Part shown: in pieces, positions 1 through 7,208 of the stretch
How positions within the stretch are numbered: position 1 is the stretch's first letter
Layout: each line of letters opens with the position of its first letter
Assembly (NCBI GenBank): GCA_964353875.1
Contig: CAYGXU010000038.1
Coordinates: forward strand, 1 to 26,924
Direction: 5' to 3'
Length of the DNA: 26,924 nucleotides
Origin: MGNI01 sp964353875
GTDB taxonomy: Bacteria; Chloroflexota; Anaerolineae; Anaerolineales; E44-bin32
Notes under the pieces: model-generated
Databases searched by the model: none
What the model was told of the DNA's origin: nothing
The model's input: only the letters and a program-made list of their open reading frames with translations
Position numbers and translations under genes: made by a program

Positions 1-409
1 TTCTAATATTGCATAGCATGGCTGGAAGCTACGCTATGGAATATCCCAATGTTACGATGTCGAGTGCGTGAGATGTCGAGTTTTATAGATACTCAATTTG
101 ATGGGAGGTTCGGAGTGGTGAATTGACCCATCCCTAAATCTCTTCCCTGAAGGGAAGGGACTTTAAAGCCCCTCCCTTTAGGGAGGGGTTGGGGTGGGTA
201 AGGTGAACAATACTGACTGGAAATGGTTCATACTGGTAAAATGAGTTGCCCCTTTGGGACATACCCAAGGCAGTCCCGACTCTGCCTGCGGGAGCGTAGA
301 ACGCAACGCGCTCGTGAATGGATCATCATCTAGATGGAGTGAGAAATATTGATAACGTGTCTTCATCTTGGTTTGATCTGTGGTGAAATAGAGGCATGGA
401 ACGAGGGAA
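1..409. other. Non-coding leader region upstream of the thioredoxin gene
   Basis: No reading frame here looks like a protein: the only long frame is antisense and runs into the thioredoxin gene. The stretch contains a compact inverted repeat at 169-188 with an adjoining G-rich tract to 198 (listed separately) and a second, smaller inverted repeat at 142-157 (CTTCCCT / AGGGAAG). A weak promoter-like pair, TTGATA at 349-354 and TTTGAT at 372-377 with 17-base spacing, precedes the thioredoxin gene but the -10 is poor. Nothing else recognisable is seen. Confidence 0.6.
169..198. repeat. GC-rich hairpin overlapping a G-quadruplex motif
   Basis: CCCCTCCC (169-176), loop TTTA, GGGAGGGG (181-188) form a perfect 8-bp stem. 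The right arm continues into TTGGGGTGGG, so 181-198 reads G3-A-G4-TT-G4-T-G3, which satisfies the classical four-run intramolecular G-quadruplex pattern with loops of 1, 2 and 1 bases. The hairpin and the quadruplex cannot form at the same time because they share 181-188. No T tract follows, so it is not a typical intrinsic terminator. It could be a dispersed intergenic repeat of the genome, which cannot be judged from one copy. Confidence 0.6.
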
Positions 410-415
410 GTGATG

Positions 416-994
416 ATGTCGGAGAAGATAACAGGACTGATCGTCAATCGGCCGCGCTGGCTGGGGCTGATGGCCTTGGTTTTCATGCTGGGCGGAGGTT
501 GGATCGGCCTGTCGGCTGCGCCCAGCCCGACTGCGGCAGCGGGGGGCATTGCCAGCCCGCGGGAGGGGTTTCTAGCGCCGGATTTCACCTTGCAGCGGTT
601 GGAAGGTGACAGCATGACCCTGTCTGAGCTAAGCGGCAAGGTTGTTGTGCTGAATTTTTGGGCTTCGTGGTGCCCGCCCTGCCGGGCGGAGATGCCAGCG
701 CTGCAGCGGGTCTATCAGGATGAACGGGAACGCGGCCTGGAGATCCTGGCGGTGAACACCACCTATCAGGATAGCGAAATTGAGATGATCGACTTCAGAG
801 ATCGAAATAACCTGAGTTTTCCGATTCTCATAGAGAGGACAGGAGAGGTGGCGAGGCAGTATCAGATACGAGCAATGCCCACCACTTTTTTCATCGATCG
901 CCAAGGGGTGATCCGCTGCGTGATCCTCGGCGGTCCCATCAGCGAGGTCACGTTGCAAACAAAGATCGAAGAATTGTTGCGGGAGGCTCCCTGA
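416..994 (+). CDS. TlpA/ResA-like membrane-anchored thioredoxin
   Basis: The product is a thiol:disulfide oxidoreductase of the TlpA/ResA type, expected to act on the outer face of the cytoplasmic membrane. Residues about 14-35 form one hydrophobic segment that can serve as uncleaved anchor or signal peptide. The thioredoxin fold follows, with the active site WCPPC (cysteines 86 and 89), an LNFWASW strand before it and the cis-proline context AMPTTFFID near residue 154. Three start codons stand in line (GTG 410, ATG 413, ATG 416); the GAGG at 403-406 fits the ATG at 416 best (9-base spacing). The stop overlaps the ATG of the next gene by one base, so the two are translationally coupled. Fold and motif are seen directly; the redox partner (cytochrome maturation or other protein thiols) is unknown. 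Confidence 0.9.
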   Translation: MSEKITGLIVNRPRWLGLMALVFMLGGGWIGLSAAPSPTAAAGGIASPREGFLAPDFTLQRLEGDSMTLSELSGKVVVLNFWASWCPPCRAEMPALQRVYQDERERGLEILAVNTTYQDSEIEMIDFRDRNNLSFPILIERTGEVARQYQIRAMPTTFFIDRQGVIRCVILGGPISEVTLQTKIEELLREAP

Positions 995-1743
995 TGTTTC
1001 CCGTATTTAATTTAGGACCGTTGGCCATTCAAGCGCCTGGTTTAATCCTTTTGCTTGGGATATGGGTTGGGACGATCCTGGCCGAGCGGGAGGCAGCGCG
1101 CCGTCAGCTTTCGGCATCGAAGGTGAATAACCTGGTGCTACTGGGGCTCCTGGCGGGGATCGTCGGCGCTCGGCTGGGGTATGCGCTACGATTTTGGGAG
1201 GTATATTGGGAAGAGCCATTGGGACTCTTGTCGCTCAATCCTTCCACCCTGGCTCCCACAGAGGGAACGCTAGCTGGTCTATTGGCGGTATGGATCTATG
1301 GACAGCGTAAGGGGTTAACCCTTTGGCCAACATTGGATGTTCTCGCACCTGGGTTAGCTGCCTTCGGTGTTGCCCTAGGAATCTCGCACATGGCCAGCGG
1401 GGATGCCTTCGGCGCGCCGGTTTCACTGCCGTGGGCAATCAAGTTGTGGGGTGAACACCGCCATCCATCGCAGGTCTATGAGATCCTCTTAACAGCTCTT
1501 GTCTTGTTTGCCCTTTGGCGCCTGCGAAGATGGGAGGCGTTCCCCGGTTTCCTTTTCCTCAGTTGGCTAGGAATGACTGCTGGATCACGCCTTTTCCTGG
1601 AAGCCTTCCGGGGAGACAGTGCGCTTGTCTTCGGCATGTTACGTAGCGCTCAAATCGTGAGCCTGATGGTGTTACTGCTGGCACTGTTGGGATTGCATCA
1701 ATTGGGAAGGAAAGGCCTTGTGACAAGAGAGCAGGGGGATTGA
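994..1743 (+). CDS. Lgt-family (prolipoprotein diacylglyceryl transferase-like) membrane protein, divergent
   Basis: A polytopic membrane protein of 249 residues with about seven hydrophobic segments and recognisable Lgt landmarks: GARLGYALRF near residue 50-60, HPSQVYE at 157-163 and SRLFLEAFR in the last third. However, the family's active-site segments are not conserved. The usual HGG motif reads EGT (E90), and the usual GRxGNFxNxE segment reads GISHMASGDAFG (129-140), which lacks the essential arginine and asparagine. Established knowledge: Lgt transfers diacylglycerol to lipobox cysteines. Because this copy lacks key residues and is coupled to a thioredoxin gene, I infer it is a paralogue with another role, perhaps passing electrons to the thioredoxin or anchoring it, rather than the housekeeping Lgt. 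Confidence 0.75.
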   Translation: MFPVFNLGPLAIQAPGLILLLGIWVGTILAEREAARRQLSASKVNNLVLLGLLAGIVGARLGYALRFWEVYWEEPLGLLSLNPSTLAPTEGTLAGLLAVWIYGQRKGLTLWPTLDVLAPGLAAFGVALGISHMASGDAFGAPVSLPWAIKLWGEHRHPSQVYEILLTALVLFALWRLRRWEAFPGFLFLSWLGMTAGSRLFLEAFRGDSALVFGMLRSAQIVSLMVLLLALLGLHQLGRKGLVTREQGD

Positions 1744-1973
1744 AAGTTTCTGTTCAACACCTCTAAAAGATATAACCTTGCAGGGGGGTGTAGCGCTTTC
1801 CCGTGGGAGAGGGAATCGGCATCAGAGTGGCAGCTCATAAAGGATTGTGCTATGTCATGAATTAGGATTCGTGGTCGGTTGAGGAACGGCGGTGATCGAT
1901 GATTATTTCTTCCGCTTCCATGGTCGTTTCATACAAAAAGCTCATGCGGAGATCATTTTAGCCGTTGTGAAGC

Positions 1974-2002
1974 TTGAAAAAGTGCCAAGTGGCGTATATA
2001 AT
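1974..2002 (+). promoter_or_regulatory. Near-consensus sigma70-type promoter of the toxin-antitoxin operon
   Basis: TTGAAA (1974-1979) and a perfect TATAAT (1997-2002) are separated by exactly 17 bases. Transcription would begin about 2009, giving a leader of roughly 20 bases that contains the AGGAG ribosome site at 2021-2025. The -10 region lies in an imperfect palindrome (about 1995-2009, GTATATAATATAGAC), a plausible site for autorepression by the antitoxin. Confidence 0.7.
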
Positions 2003-2028
2003 ATAGACAAATTGCGATTTAGGAGAAG

Positions 2029-2499
2029 ATGATGAGTGGTGTACCAGTGTGCCATGAGGGCATATCCCGTCGCAGAAGCGAGGTGAATTCGTTTCCGTAT
2101 CTCAATCGCCTTGGCGTGAAGGCTGAGGACACCTTGGCGTTGATTGAAAAGGTTGAGGCTGGTTTTCCGTTCTACACTTTCGAACGTCTTCAGGACGCCC
2201 TTGAAATCACCAGCAAATTGCTGGCGGAGCTAGTGCAAATCAACCCCAGGACGCTCACACGCCGCAAGGCGGAGGGGAAGCTTCAGCCGGATGAATCGGA
2301 GAGATTGCTGCGCGCTGCCCGAATATTTGAAAAGGCAGTAGCGCTATTTGAAGGGGACGAGAAGGCAGCCAGGATCTGGCTGACGGCTTCGAAGAAGGCG
2401 CTGGGCGGAAAAACTCCCTTGTCCTTTGCCAAAACCGATATCGGAGCGCGTGAAGTGGAGAACCTCATCGGTCGTCTTGAGCACGGCGTGTACGCATGA
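2029..2499 (+). CDS. Xre/MbcA/ParS-type antitoxin (DUF2384 C-terminal domain)
   Basis: This is the antitoxin of a RES-type type II toxin-antitoxin system. The middle (about residues 48-85) resembles the degenerate Xre-like helix-turn-helix seen in this family (ending TRRKAEGKLQPDESERL), and the C-terminus (about 110-156) has the DUF2384 signature LGGKTPLSFAKTDIGAREVE followed by LIGRLEHGVYA, which normally plugs the toxin's active site. Two ATG codons (2029, 2032) are both served by AGGAG at 2021-2025. Its stop overlaps the toxin ATG by four bases. Expected to neutralise the RES toxin and repress the shared promoter at 1974-2002. The family call is strong; autoregulation is inferred from the family. 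Confidence 0.9.
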   Translation: MMSGVPVCHEGISRRRSEVNSFPYLNRLGVKAEDTLALIEKVEAGFPFYTFERLQDALEITSKLLAELVQINPRTLTRRKAEGKLQPDESERLLRAARIFEKAVALFEGDEKAARIWLTASKKALGGKTPLSFAKTDIGAREVENLIGRLEHGVYA

Positions 2500-2963
2500 G
2501 TCTCCAAGCCTGGCGTATTGTCAAGGCGAAACATGCGCAGGATGCCTTCAATGGGGAGGGGGCACGGCTTTATGGCGGTCGTTGGAACAGTGTGGGTACG
2601 AGGATAGTGTACACCTCCGCAACCGCATCGCTCACCGTGCTCGAGATTATGGTCCATTTAAACAACAGCGCCTTGATCGAAGAGTATGTACTTTTTCAAG
2701 TTGAGTTCGATGAAAGCCTCGTCGAAAGTCTGGATCCTGCAACTCTCCCGAAAAGCTGGAGGGTTGACCCTCCTCCACCCATGGTTCAAGCGATTGGAGA
2801 CCGATGGGTCGCAGAGCGGCGCTCGGCGGTTCTGCGAATGCCAAGTGTGATCATCCCTCATGAGCATAATTACCTGCTCAACCCGCAGCACCCCGATTTT
2901 CCCCATGTTCACATTGGTAAACCGCAACCTTTCCTCTTCGATCGTCGTCTTAAAGGGGAGTAG
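2496..2963 (+). CDS. RES-domain toxin (NAD+-degrading, MbcT/Res type)
   Basis: A 155-residue RES-domain protein, the normal size for these toxins. The signature elements are all present: WR at 6-7, ARLYGGRWNSVG at 23-34 with the conserved arginine 29, YTS at 39-41, the conserved glutamate 50 in TVLE, and the serine-containing SVIIPHEHNYLLNPQHPDF near the C-terminus. Established knowledge: RES toxins of this class break down cellular NAD+ (phosphorolysis or hydrolysis) and stop growth unless bound by the Xre/DUF2384 antitoxin. The gene overlaps the antitoxin stop by four bases (ATGA), the usual arrangement. No disruption is visible, so the pair is probably functional. Confidence 0.92.
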   Translation: MSLQAWRIVKAKHAQDAFNGEGARLYGGRWNSVGTRIVYTSATASLTVLEIMVHLNNSALIEEYVLFQVEFDESLVESLDPATLPKSWRVDPPPPMVQAIGDRWVAERRSAVLRMPSVIIPHEHNYLLNPQHPDFPHVHIGKPQPFLFDRRLKGE

Positions 2964-3121
2964 CCGGGTTTTGAGGAAATAGGCCTCCTGGTAAGTTTTG
3001 ATCCCCGTGATAATATTTGTTTCAACGCGGATTTGTGACTTGGCAAGCTGATCAACAGCGTGCGCGATTTCTGAAGTAAGGGTCGGCATCTTGCTTTTCG
3101 CTATAAGCTACATCTCAGCAG

Positions 3122-3697
3122 ATGGCGATCGGATTCACCGGCGAGTCGGTGGCGCCAAGCGATTTCGATGGCGTGGTGATCAATATGAAGGTGAAAAGGA
3201 GATTTAATGTCTGGATTTGGCCCGCTATCTTTCCGGTGAGGCCAAAAGCATATATGCTTAAATCGATCGTATCAACCCTGATATTGATGGCGAGGATGGG
3301 CTGTATGGGGAGTGCCTTTTCAGAACTTGACCAACCTACCTGATCTCATTTAGCGCAGCGCTCCGGCTTTGGAGCCTACCTCTGCATGAAGACTTGCCAT
3401 GATGGGTACAAGGATCTGAAGTTGGTGATGCTTTTAAATTTGATCGAGGATCCCCACGAACTGCACGATTTGAGCGAGGAGCAATTTTAATATGGGGATC
3501 AGTCCCTGCGGATGTTGAGCGAGTGGTAGCACGCTATGATACTCTGTAGCAGCTTGCGGATCGACTCGGTGATGATCGCGTTACACGAGGCCGGTCCCTG
3601 CTTACCCCGCGGAGCCGCAACCCTGCAGCACTTACGCGCCGCCGGACAAGGGTATCACGCTGAAGGCCTGGCCTCTCGTCATCCTGAAGGAATATAA
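3122..3697 (+). pseudogene. Decayed C-terminal remnant of a sulfatase-like hydrolase
   Basis: The best-preserved part is one frame from 3362 to the TAA at 3695-3697, interrupted by stops at 3488-3490 and 3527-3529. It reads SGFGAYLCMKT, then MLLNLIEDPHELHDLSEEQF, then LRMLSEW, HAMIL and a tail with LHEAGP, LRAAGQGYHAE and ASRHPE. The EDPHELHDL element followed by a LLxEW segment and an EGGP/LRATG-like tail is what I know from the C-termini of one family of bacterial sulfatases (alkaline phosphatase superfamily). Upstream fragments in other frames (GESVAPSDFDGV at about 3143-3178, and LDLARYLSGEA from 3211) fit earlier parts of such a protein, implying at least one frameshift. The N-terminal half with the active-site Cys/Ser motif is absent. 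Confidence is best for 3362-3697 and lower for 3122-3361. Confidence 0.5.
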
Positions 3698-3744
3698 TCA
3701 GCCACGCCAAGGTGGATATACAGGCTATTGTGGAGAATATCATC

Positions 3745-4758
3745 ATGGAATCGAAATACATCGTGTTCCCAGAGAAGGGCAAGGTCGCTCTGGGGGAGGA
3801 GACGGTCGGACGCGCGGGCGAGGGTGAGATCCTGTGCGTCGCCGAGAAGTCGCTCGTCAGCACTGGCACCGAGACCTATTGCTTGCTTGGAGAGTTCGAG
3901 CCGGGGACTAATTGGGCAGCCTGGGTGAATTACCCCTTTCGGCCCGGCTACAGCATGGCTGGCCGTGTGGTCGATGTGGGTCAGGGTGTGACAACGTTCA
4001 AGGCCGGGGATCGGGTAGCGCTGCCCTATCCGCATCAGCAGGTCGTAAAAGCCGACATCAGCGTGGCCTGCTCCATCCCTGACTCTGTAACCGATGAAGA
4101 TGCAACCTGGCTCTCGCTGGCACTGATAGCCCAAGTCGGAGCTCGCAGGGCGCAACTCGAATTGGGCGAATCCGTTGTTGTAGTCGGCTTGGGGATCTTG
4201 GGACTCCTCGTGATTCAGTACCTGGTTCTATCTGGCGCGCGGCGGATCATCGCCATTGATAATGCACCGTTGCGGGTGGAGGCCGCGAAGGCTTGCGGCG
4301 CAACCCATACGTTGTCTGTGGATATCCGAGAGGCTGCAGAGGAGATAAAAAAGATTACGGATGGGCGCATGGCGGATGTGGTCTTCGACATCACCGGCAA
4401 TCCCGCTGTGTTAGCACCTTCAATCCTATTACTCCGTAAGTTAGGGCGTATTGTCCTTCTCGGGGATACCCCCATGCCTTCCAAGCAACATCTTGGTCCG
4501 GGCGTGGTGAGCAATTCAATTGCCATCCTCGGCGTCCATGCCAGCATTCGTCCTGCGGAGTATTCCATCTTTGCGCCCTGGAGTGGGCGCGAGATGACCT
4601 CCTTGTTCTTCGATTACCTGAACCAGGGCAGGATGGACGTCTCCGGTTTGGTAACGCATCGCTATTCTCCCCTGGAGGCGCCAACAGTTTATGAGAATTT
4701 AGTGCGAGATCGCTCTCAGACGCTAGGAGTGATCTTCGATTGGACGACTCTTACGTAA
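3745..4758 (+). CDS. Zinc-less MDR-superfamily dehydrogenase
   Basis: A medium-chain dehydrogenase/reductase of 337 residues. The Rossmann motif GLGILG lies at 148-153 followed by an acidic residue at the end of the second strand (IIAIDNAPL), so NAD(H) is the likely cofactor. The catalytic zinc ligands of classical alcohol dehydrogenases are missing: the GICGxD position reads VSTGTET and the GHE position reads PGYSMAG, and there is no four-cysteine structural zinc lobe. This resembles the VSxGTE subgroup of MDR enzymes that act on sugars or in pigment synthesis (BchC-like). ATG 3745 has GGAG at 3732-3735; a GTG at 3712 would add eleven unconserved residues. It is the first gene of the catabolic run and ends 52 bases before the GH4 gene. 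Substrate unknown; a sugar or keto-sugar is inferred from context. Confidence 0.85.
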   Translation: MESKYIVFPEKGKVALGEETVGRAGEGEILCVAEKSLVSTGTETYCLLGEFEPGTNWAAWVNYPFRPGYSMAGRVVDVGQGVTTFKAGDRVALPYPHQQVVKADISVACSIPDSVTDEDATWLSLALIAQVGARRAQLELGESVVVVGLGILGLLVIQYLVLSGARRIIAIDNAPLRVEAAKACGATHTLSVDIREAAEEIKKITDGRMADVVFDITGNPAVLAPSILLLRKLGRIVLLGDTPMPSKQHLGPGVVSNSIAILGVHASIRPAEYSIFAPWSGREMTSLFFDYLNQGRMDVSGLVTHRYSPLEAPTVYENLVRDRSQTLGVIFDWTTLT

Positions 4759-4810
4759 GACGCTCGCCTATTCGGGTGAGGACCGAAGAGATGAATGAAG
4801 GAGGAGTGGG

Positions 4811-6088
4811 ATGAAAATCGCCGTGATCGGGGGCGGCTCGACCTATACACCGGAGTTGGTCAGCGGCCTGCTGCAGCAAATCGATCACCTGCCGCTGAAG
4901 GAGCTCTGGCTGATGGATATCTCCCCTAAGCGCCTGGAGGTGGTTGGTGGGTTTATCCAGAGAATGGTGGCGGCGGCCGGGTCGCCATTCGAGGTCCATC
5001 TCTCCTCCGATCGACGTAAAACCATCCAGGATGCGGAGTATGTCGTCACTCAGATTCGGGTTGGAGGGATGCAGGCGCGCCGCGAAGATGAATATCTAGG
5101 TAAGCGACACGGCCTGATTGGTCAGGAGACGAATGGTGTGGGAGGGATGGCGAATGCCTTGCGCACCATTCCGGTCATCCTGCAAATTGCTGGAGAAATA
5201 AGCGAACTCGCCTCCGAGGCGCTGTTGATCAATTTCGCCAACCCATCCGGGATCATCACTGAAGCCCTGCAGCGCTATGCGCCGCAGATCCGAAGCGTTG
5301 GTCTGTGTAACGGTCCGATCACAACCGAGATGCGGCTGCTTGAGATTTTGCAGGAGCAACAGGACCTTCAGATAGATCCAGGCGAGGCGTTCCTGGAAAG
5401 CCTGGGTCTGAACCACTTTGGCTGGTATCGCGCCTTGAATATTCATGGTGAAAATTTCTTACCGAGGCTCCTTAGGGCATATCCCTCGCATGTGGATTTC
5501 CCGTGGGATGTGCGTACGATTGAGGCTCTGGGCATGTTGCCCAACTCCTATTTGAAATACTACTATTACACTGAAAAGATGCTCAACGAACAGGAGCAAT
5601 GGCCGCCCTCGCGTGCTGAGCAAGTGATGCAGGTCGAAGCGGACCTGATGAATCAGTATGCCTGTGGGGATGGCGCCAATCTACCCGATGACTTGTTGAA
5701 ACGCGGAGGTTCCTATTACTCCACATTGGCCACCTATGTGATCTATTCGCACTACAACGATTTGGGAATGATCCAAACGGCTAATACCCGTCATAACGGT
5801 TCGGTGGATGGATATCCTGAGGAATGGGTCTTGGAACTCCCCTGTAGAATCGATCGAGCGGGCATTCATCCATTGCCTGCGGCGCCTTTACCTGTGGTTT
5901 GTTACGGTCCTTTGGCAACGATGAAATCATTTGAGTTGTTGACGGTCGAGGCTGCCGTGCATGGCGATCGGGACTTGGCGTATCAAGCGTTGTTGGTCAA
6001 TCCCCTTGGTCCATCGGCGGACAAGATTCAAGCGGTTTGGGAGGATCTTCTGAAGACGAACCGGGCTTATTTGCCTCAATTTATATAG
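4811..6088 (+). CDS. GH4 family glycosidase (6-phospho-beta-glucosidase-like, NAD+/metal-dependent)
   Basis: The 425-residue product has the glycoside hydrolase family 4 plan: N-terminal NAD-binding GGGSTYTPEL (residues 7-16), NFANPSG near 142-148, GLCNGP with the metal-ligand cysteine 166, LNHFGW with the metal-ligand histidine 202, and KRGGSYYS (297-304) with the catalytic tyrosine region. Established knowledge: GH4 enzymes oxidise C3 of the sugar with bound NAD+, eliminate the aglycone and re-reduce, needing Mn2+ and a reducing environment. The sequence is closest in style to the 6-phospho-beta-glucosidase branch, but no PTS or other phosphorylating uptake system is present in the window, so whether the substrate is phosphorylated is open. 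An excellent ribosome site (GGAGGAG) precedes the start. Cytoplasmic, no signal peptide. Confidence 0.92.
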   Translation: MKIAVIGGGSTYTPELVSGLLQQIDHLPLKELWLMDISPKRLEVVGGFIQRMVAAAGSPFEVHLSSDRRKTIQDAEYVVTQIRVGGMQARREDEYLGKRHGLIGQETNGVGGMANALRTIPVILQIAGEISELASEALLINFANPSGIITEALQRYAPQIRSVGLCNGPITTEMRLLEILQEQQDLQIDPGEAFLESLGLNHFGWYRALNIHGENFLPRLLRAYPSHVDFPWDVRTIEALGMLPNSYLKYYYYTEKMLNEQEQWPPSRAEQVMQVEADLMNQYACGDGANLPDDLLKRGGSYYSTLATYVIYSHYNDLGMIQTANTRHNGSVDGYPEEWVLELPCRIDRAGIHPLPAAPLPVVCYGPLATMKSFELLTVEAAVHGDRDLAYQALLVNPLGPSADKIQAVWEDLLKTNRAYLPQFI

Positions 6089-6143
6089 AAGTCAAGGATG
6101 CCCCCTCTCAAACATTTTAAAATTCGTAGATAGGATTTAGATC

Positions 6144-7127
6144 ATGACGGATTACTTCCTCGGAATCGATGTTGGAGCCAGCAAGAGTGCCGGATTGATC
6201 GCCGATGGCAAGGGTCATGCACTGAGTTATGCGAAATTAGGACCGGGAACCCCTTCGCGAGTCGGTTATGAAGGTTTGGCGGCTGTGCTGCAATCCCTCA
6301 CTCAAAGGACGCTCGCTTCAGCAGGGATCTCCAAGGCGGATTTGAGGGGCGCCGGCTTCGGCCTCGCCGACTACGATTGGCCTTCACAAAAAGAGGTCTA
6401 CCAAAACGTAATCGATCAACTTGATCTCCATGCGCCTACTGTCCTGGTGAATGATGCCATCATCGGACTGGTGGCAGGCGCTTCGCAGGGTTGGGGTGTG
6501 GCTGTAACAGCGGGGACCAGCTGCAATTGTCGGGGCAGGGACATTCATAGGCGGATGGGGCGGGTAGCAGGTTTCTCCGCGCTGGGGGAGGGCGCTGGTG
6601 GTTATGAGTTGGTAACCAAAGCGATCCAGGCCATTGCCAGTCAGTGGAGTCTGCGTGGACCGCCCACGCGTTTAACACAGGCGTTTGTCGAGCATACAGG
6701 CACAAAAAACGTGGAGGAATTGCTGGAAGGACTTACGCTGGAGCAGATTCAAATCGGGGCCGACCTCGCCCCGATTGTGTTCCATGTCGCCGAGGCCGGG
6801 GATGGGGTGGCACAGGATCTGATTCGCTGGGCGGGTCGGGAGCTGGCCAGCCTGGCAGTCGGGGTCATACGGCAGTTGCATTTTGAAACCATCGAATTCG
6901 AGGTTGTATTGGTTGGGAGCCTCTTTAAAGGCGGATCCTTGTTGATCAGTTCGCTGCAGGAGGCGGTTCTCGATGTAGCGCCCAAAGCCAGGTTTGTTTT
7001 GCTTGAGGTGCCTCCGGTTGTGGGTGCGGTGTTATTGGGGATGGAGAGCGCAGGGTTGGAGATCGCGACGCTGCGTGAACCCCTGATTTGCTCCACGAAG
7101 GAGTTGTTGAAGGGCAATTGCGACTAG
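6144..7127 (+). CDS. BadF/BadG/BcrA/BcrD-type sugar kinase (N-acetylglucosamine kinase-like)
   Basis: An ASKHA-fold ATPase of 327 residues. The phosphate-1 loop reads GIDVGASKSAG (residues 7-17) in place of the commoner GIDGGGTKT, the second domain has VNDAIIGLVAG (about 102-112) and TAGTSCNC (about 122-129), and an adenosine-type glycine motif (LVGSLFKGG) is present near 256-264. Relatives of this length phosphorylate GlcNAc, glucosamine or N-acetylmuramic acid. Placed between a GH4 glycosidase and an SIS sugar-phosphate isomerase, a role in phosphorylating the released (amino) sugar is the simplest reading. AGGA precedes the ATG. Exact sugar specificity cannot be read from sequence. Confidence 0.85.
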   Translation: MTDYFLGIDVGASKSAGLIADGKGHALSYAKLGPGTPSRVGYEGLAAVLQSLTQRTLASAGISKADLRGAGFGLADYDWPSQKEVYQNVIDQLDLHAPTVLVNDAIIGLVAGASQGWGVAVTAGTSCNCRGRDIHRRMGRVAGFSALGEGAGGYELVTKAIQAIASQWSLRGPPTRLTQAFVEHTGTKNVEELLEGLTLEQIQIGADLAPIVFHVAEAGDGVAQDLIRWAGRELASLAVGVIRQLHFETIEFEVVLVGSLFKGGSLLISSLQEAVLDVAPKARFVLLEVPPVVGAVLLGMESAGLEIATLREPLICSTKELLKGNCD

Positions 7128-7208
7128 TTGAGTAGATGTTGATAACGAAAGCTTGAGACGGGGTCGTGAGATCCCATTGTTGATCCTCTTGGAGGTTATG
7201 TTCTTGCG

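Noticed and set aside
178..639. Long minus-strand open frame across the leader and the thioredoxin gene
   Set aside because: It is antisense to the clear TlpA gene, has no family motifs and includes the G-rich repeat as coding sequence (TLPTPTPP).
1796..1811. Possible terminator hairpin CTTTCCC-GT-GGGAGAG after the Lgt-like gene
   Set aside because: The loop would be only two bases, one pair is G-U, and no T tract follows.
2658..3089. Minus-strand frame opposite the RES toxin starting MPTLTSEIAHAVDQLAKSQ
   Set aside because: Most of it is antisense to the well-supported toxin, and the unique N-terminal part is too short to identify.
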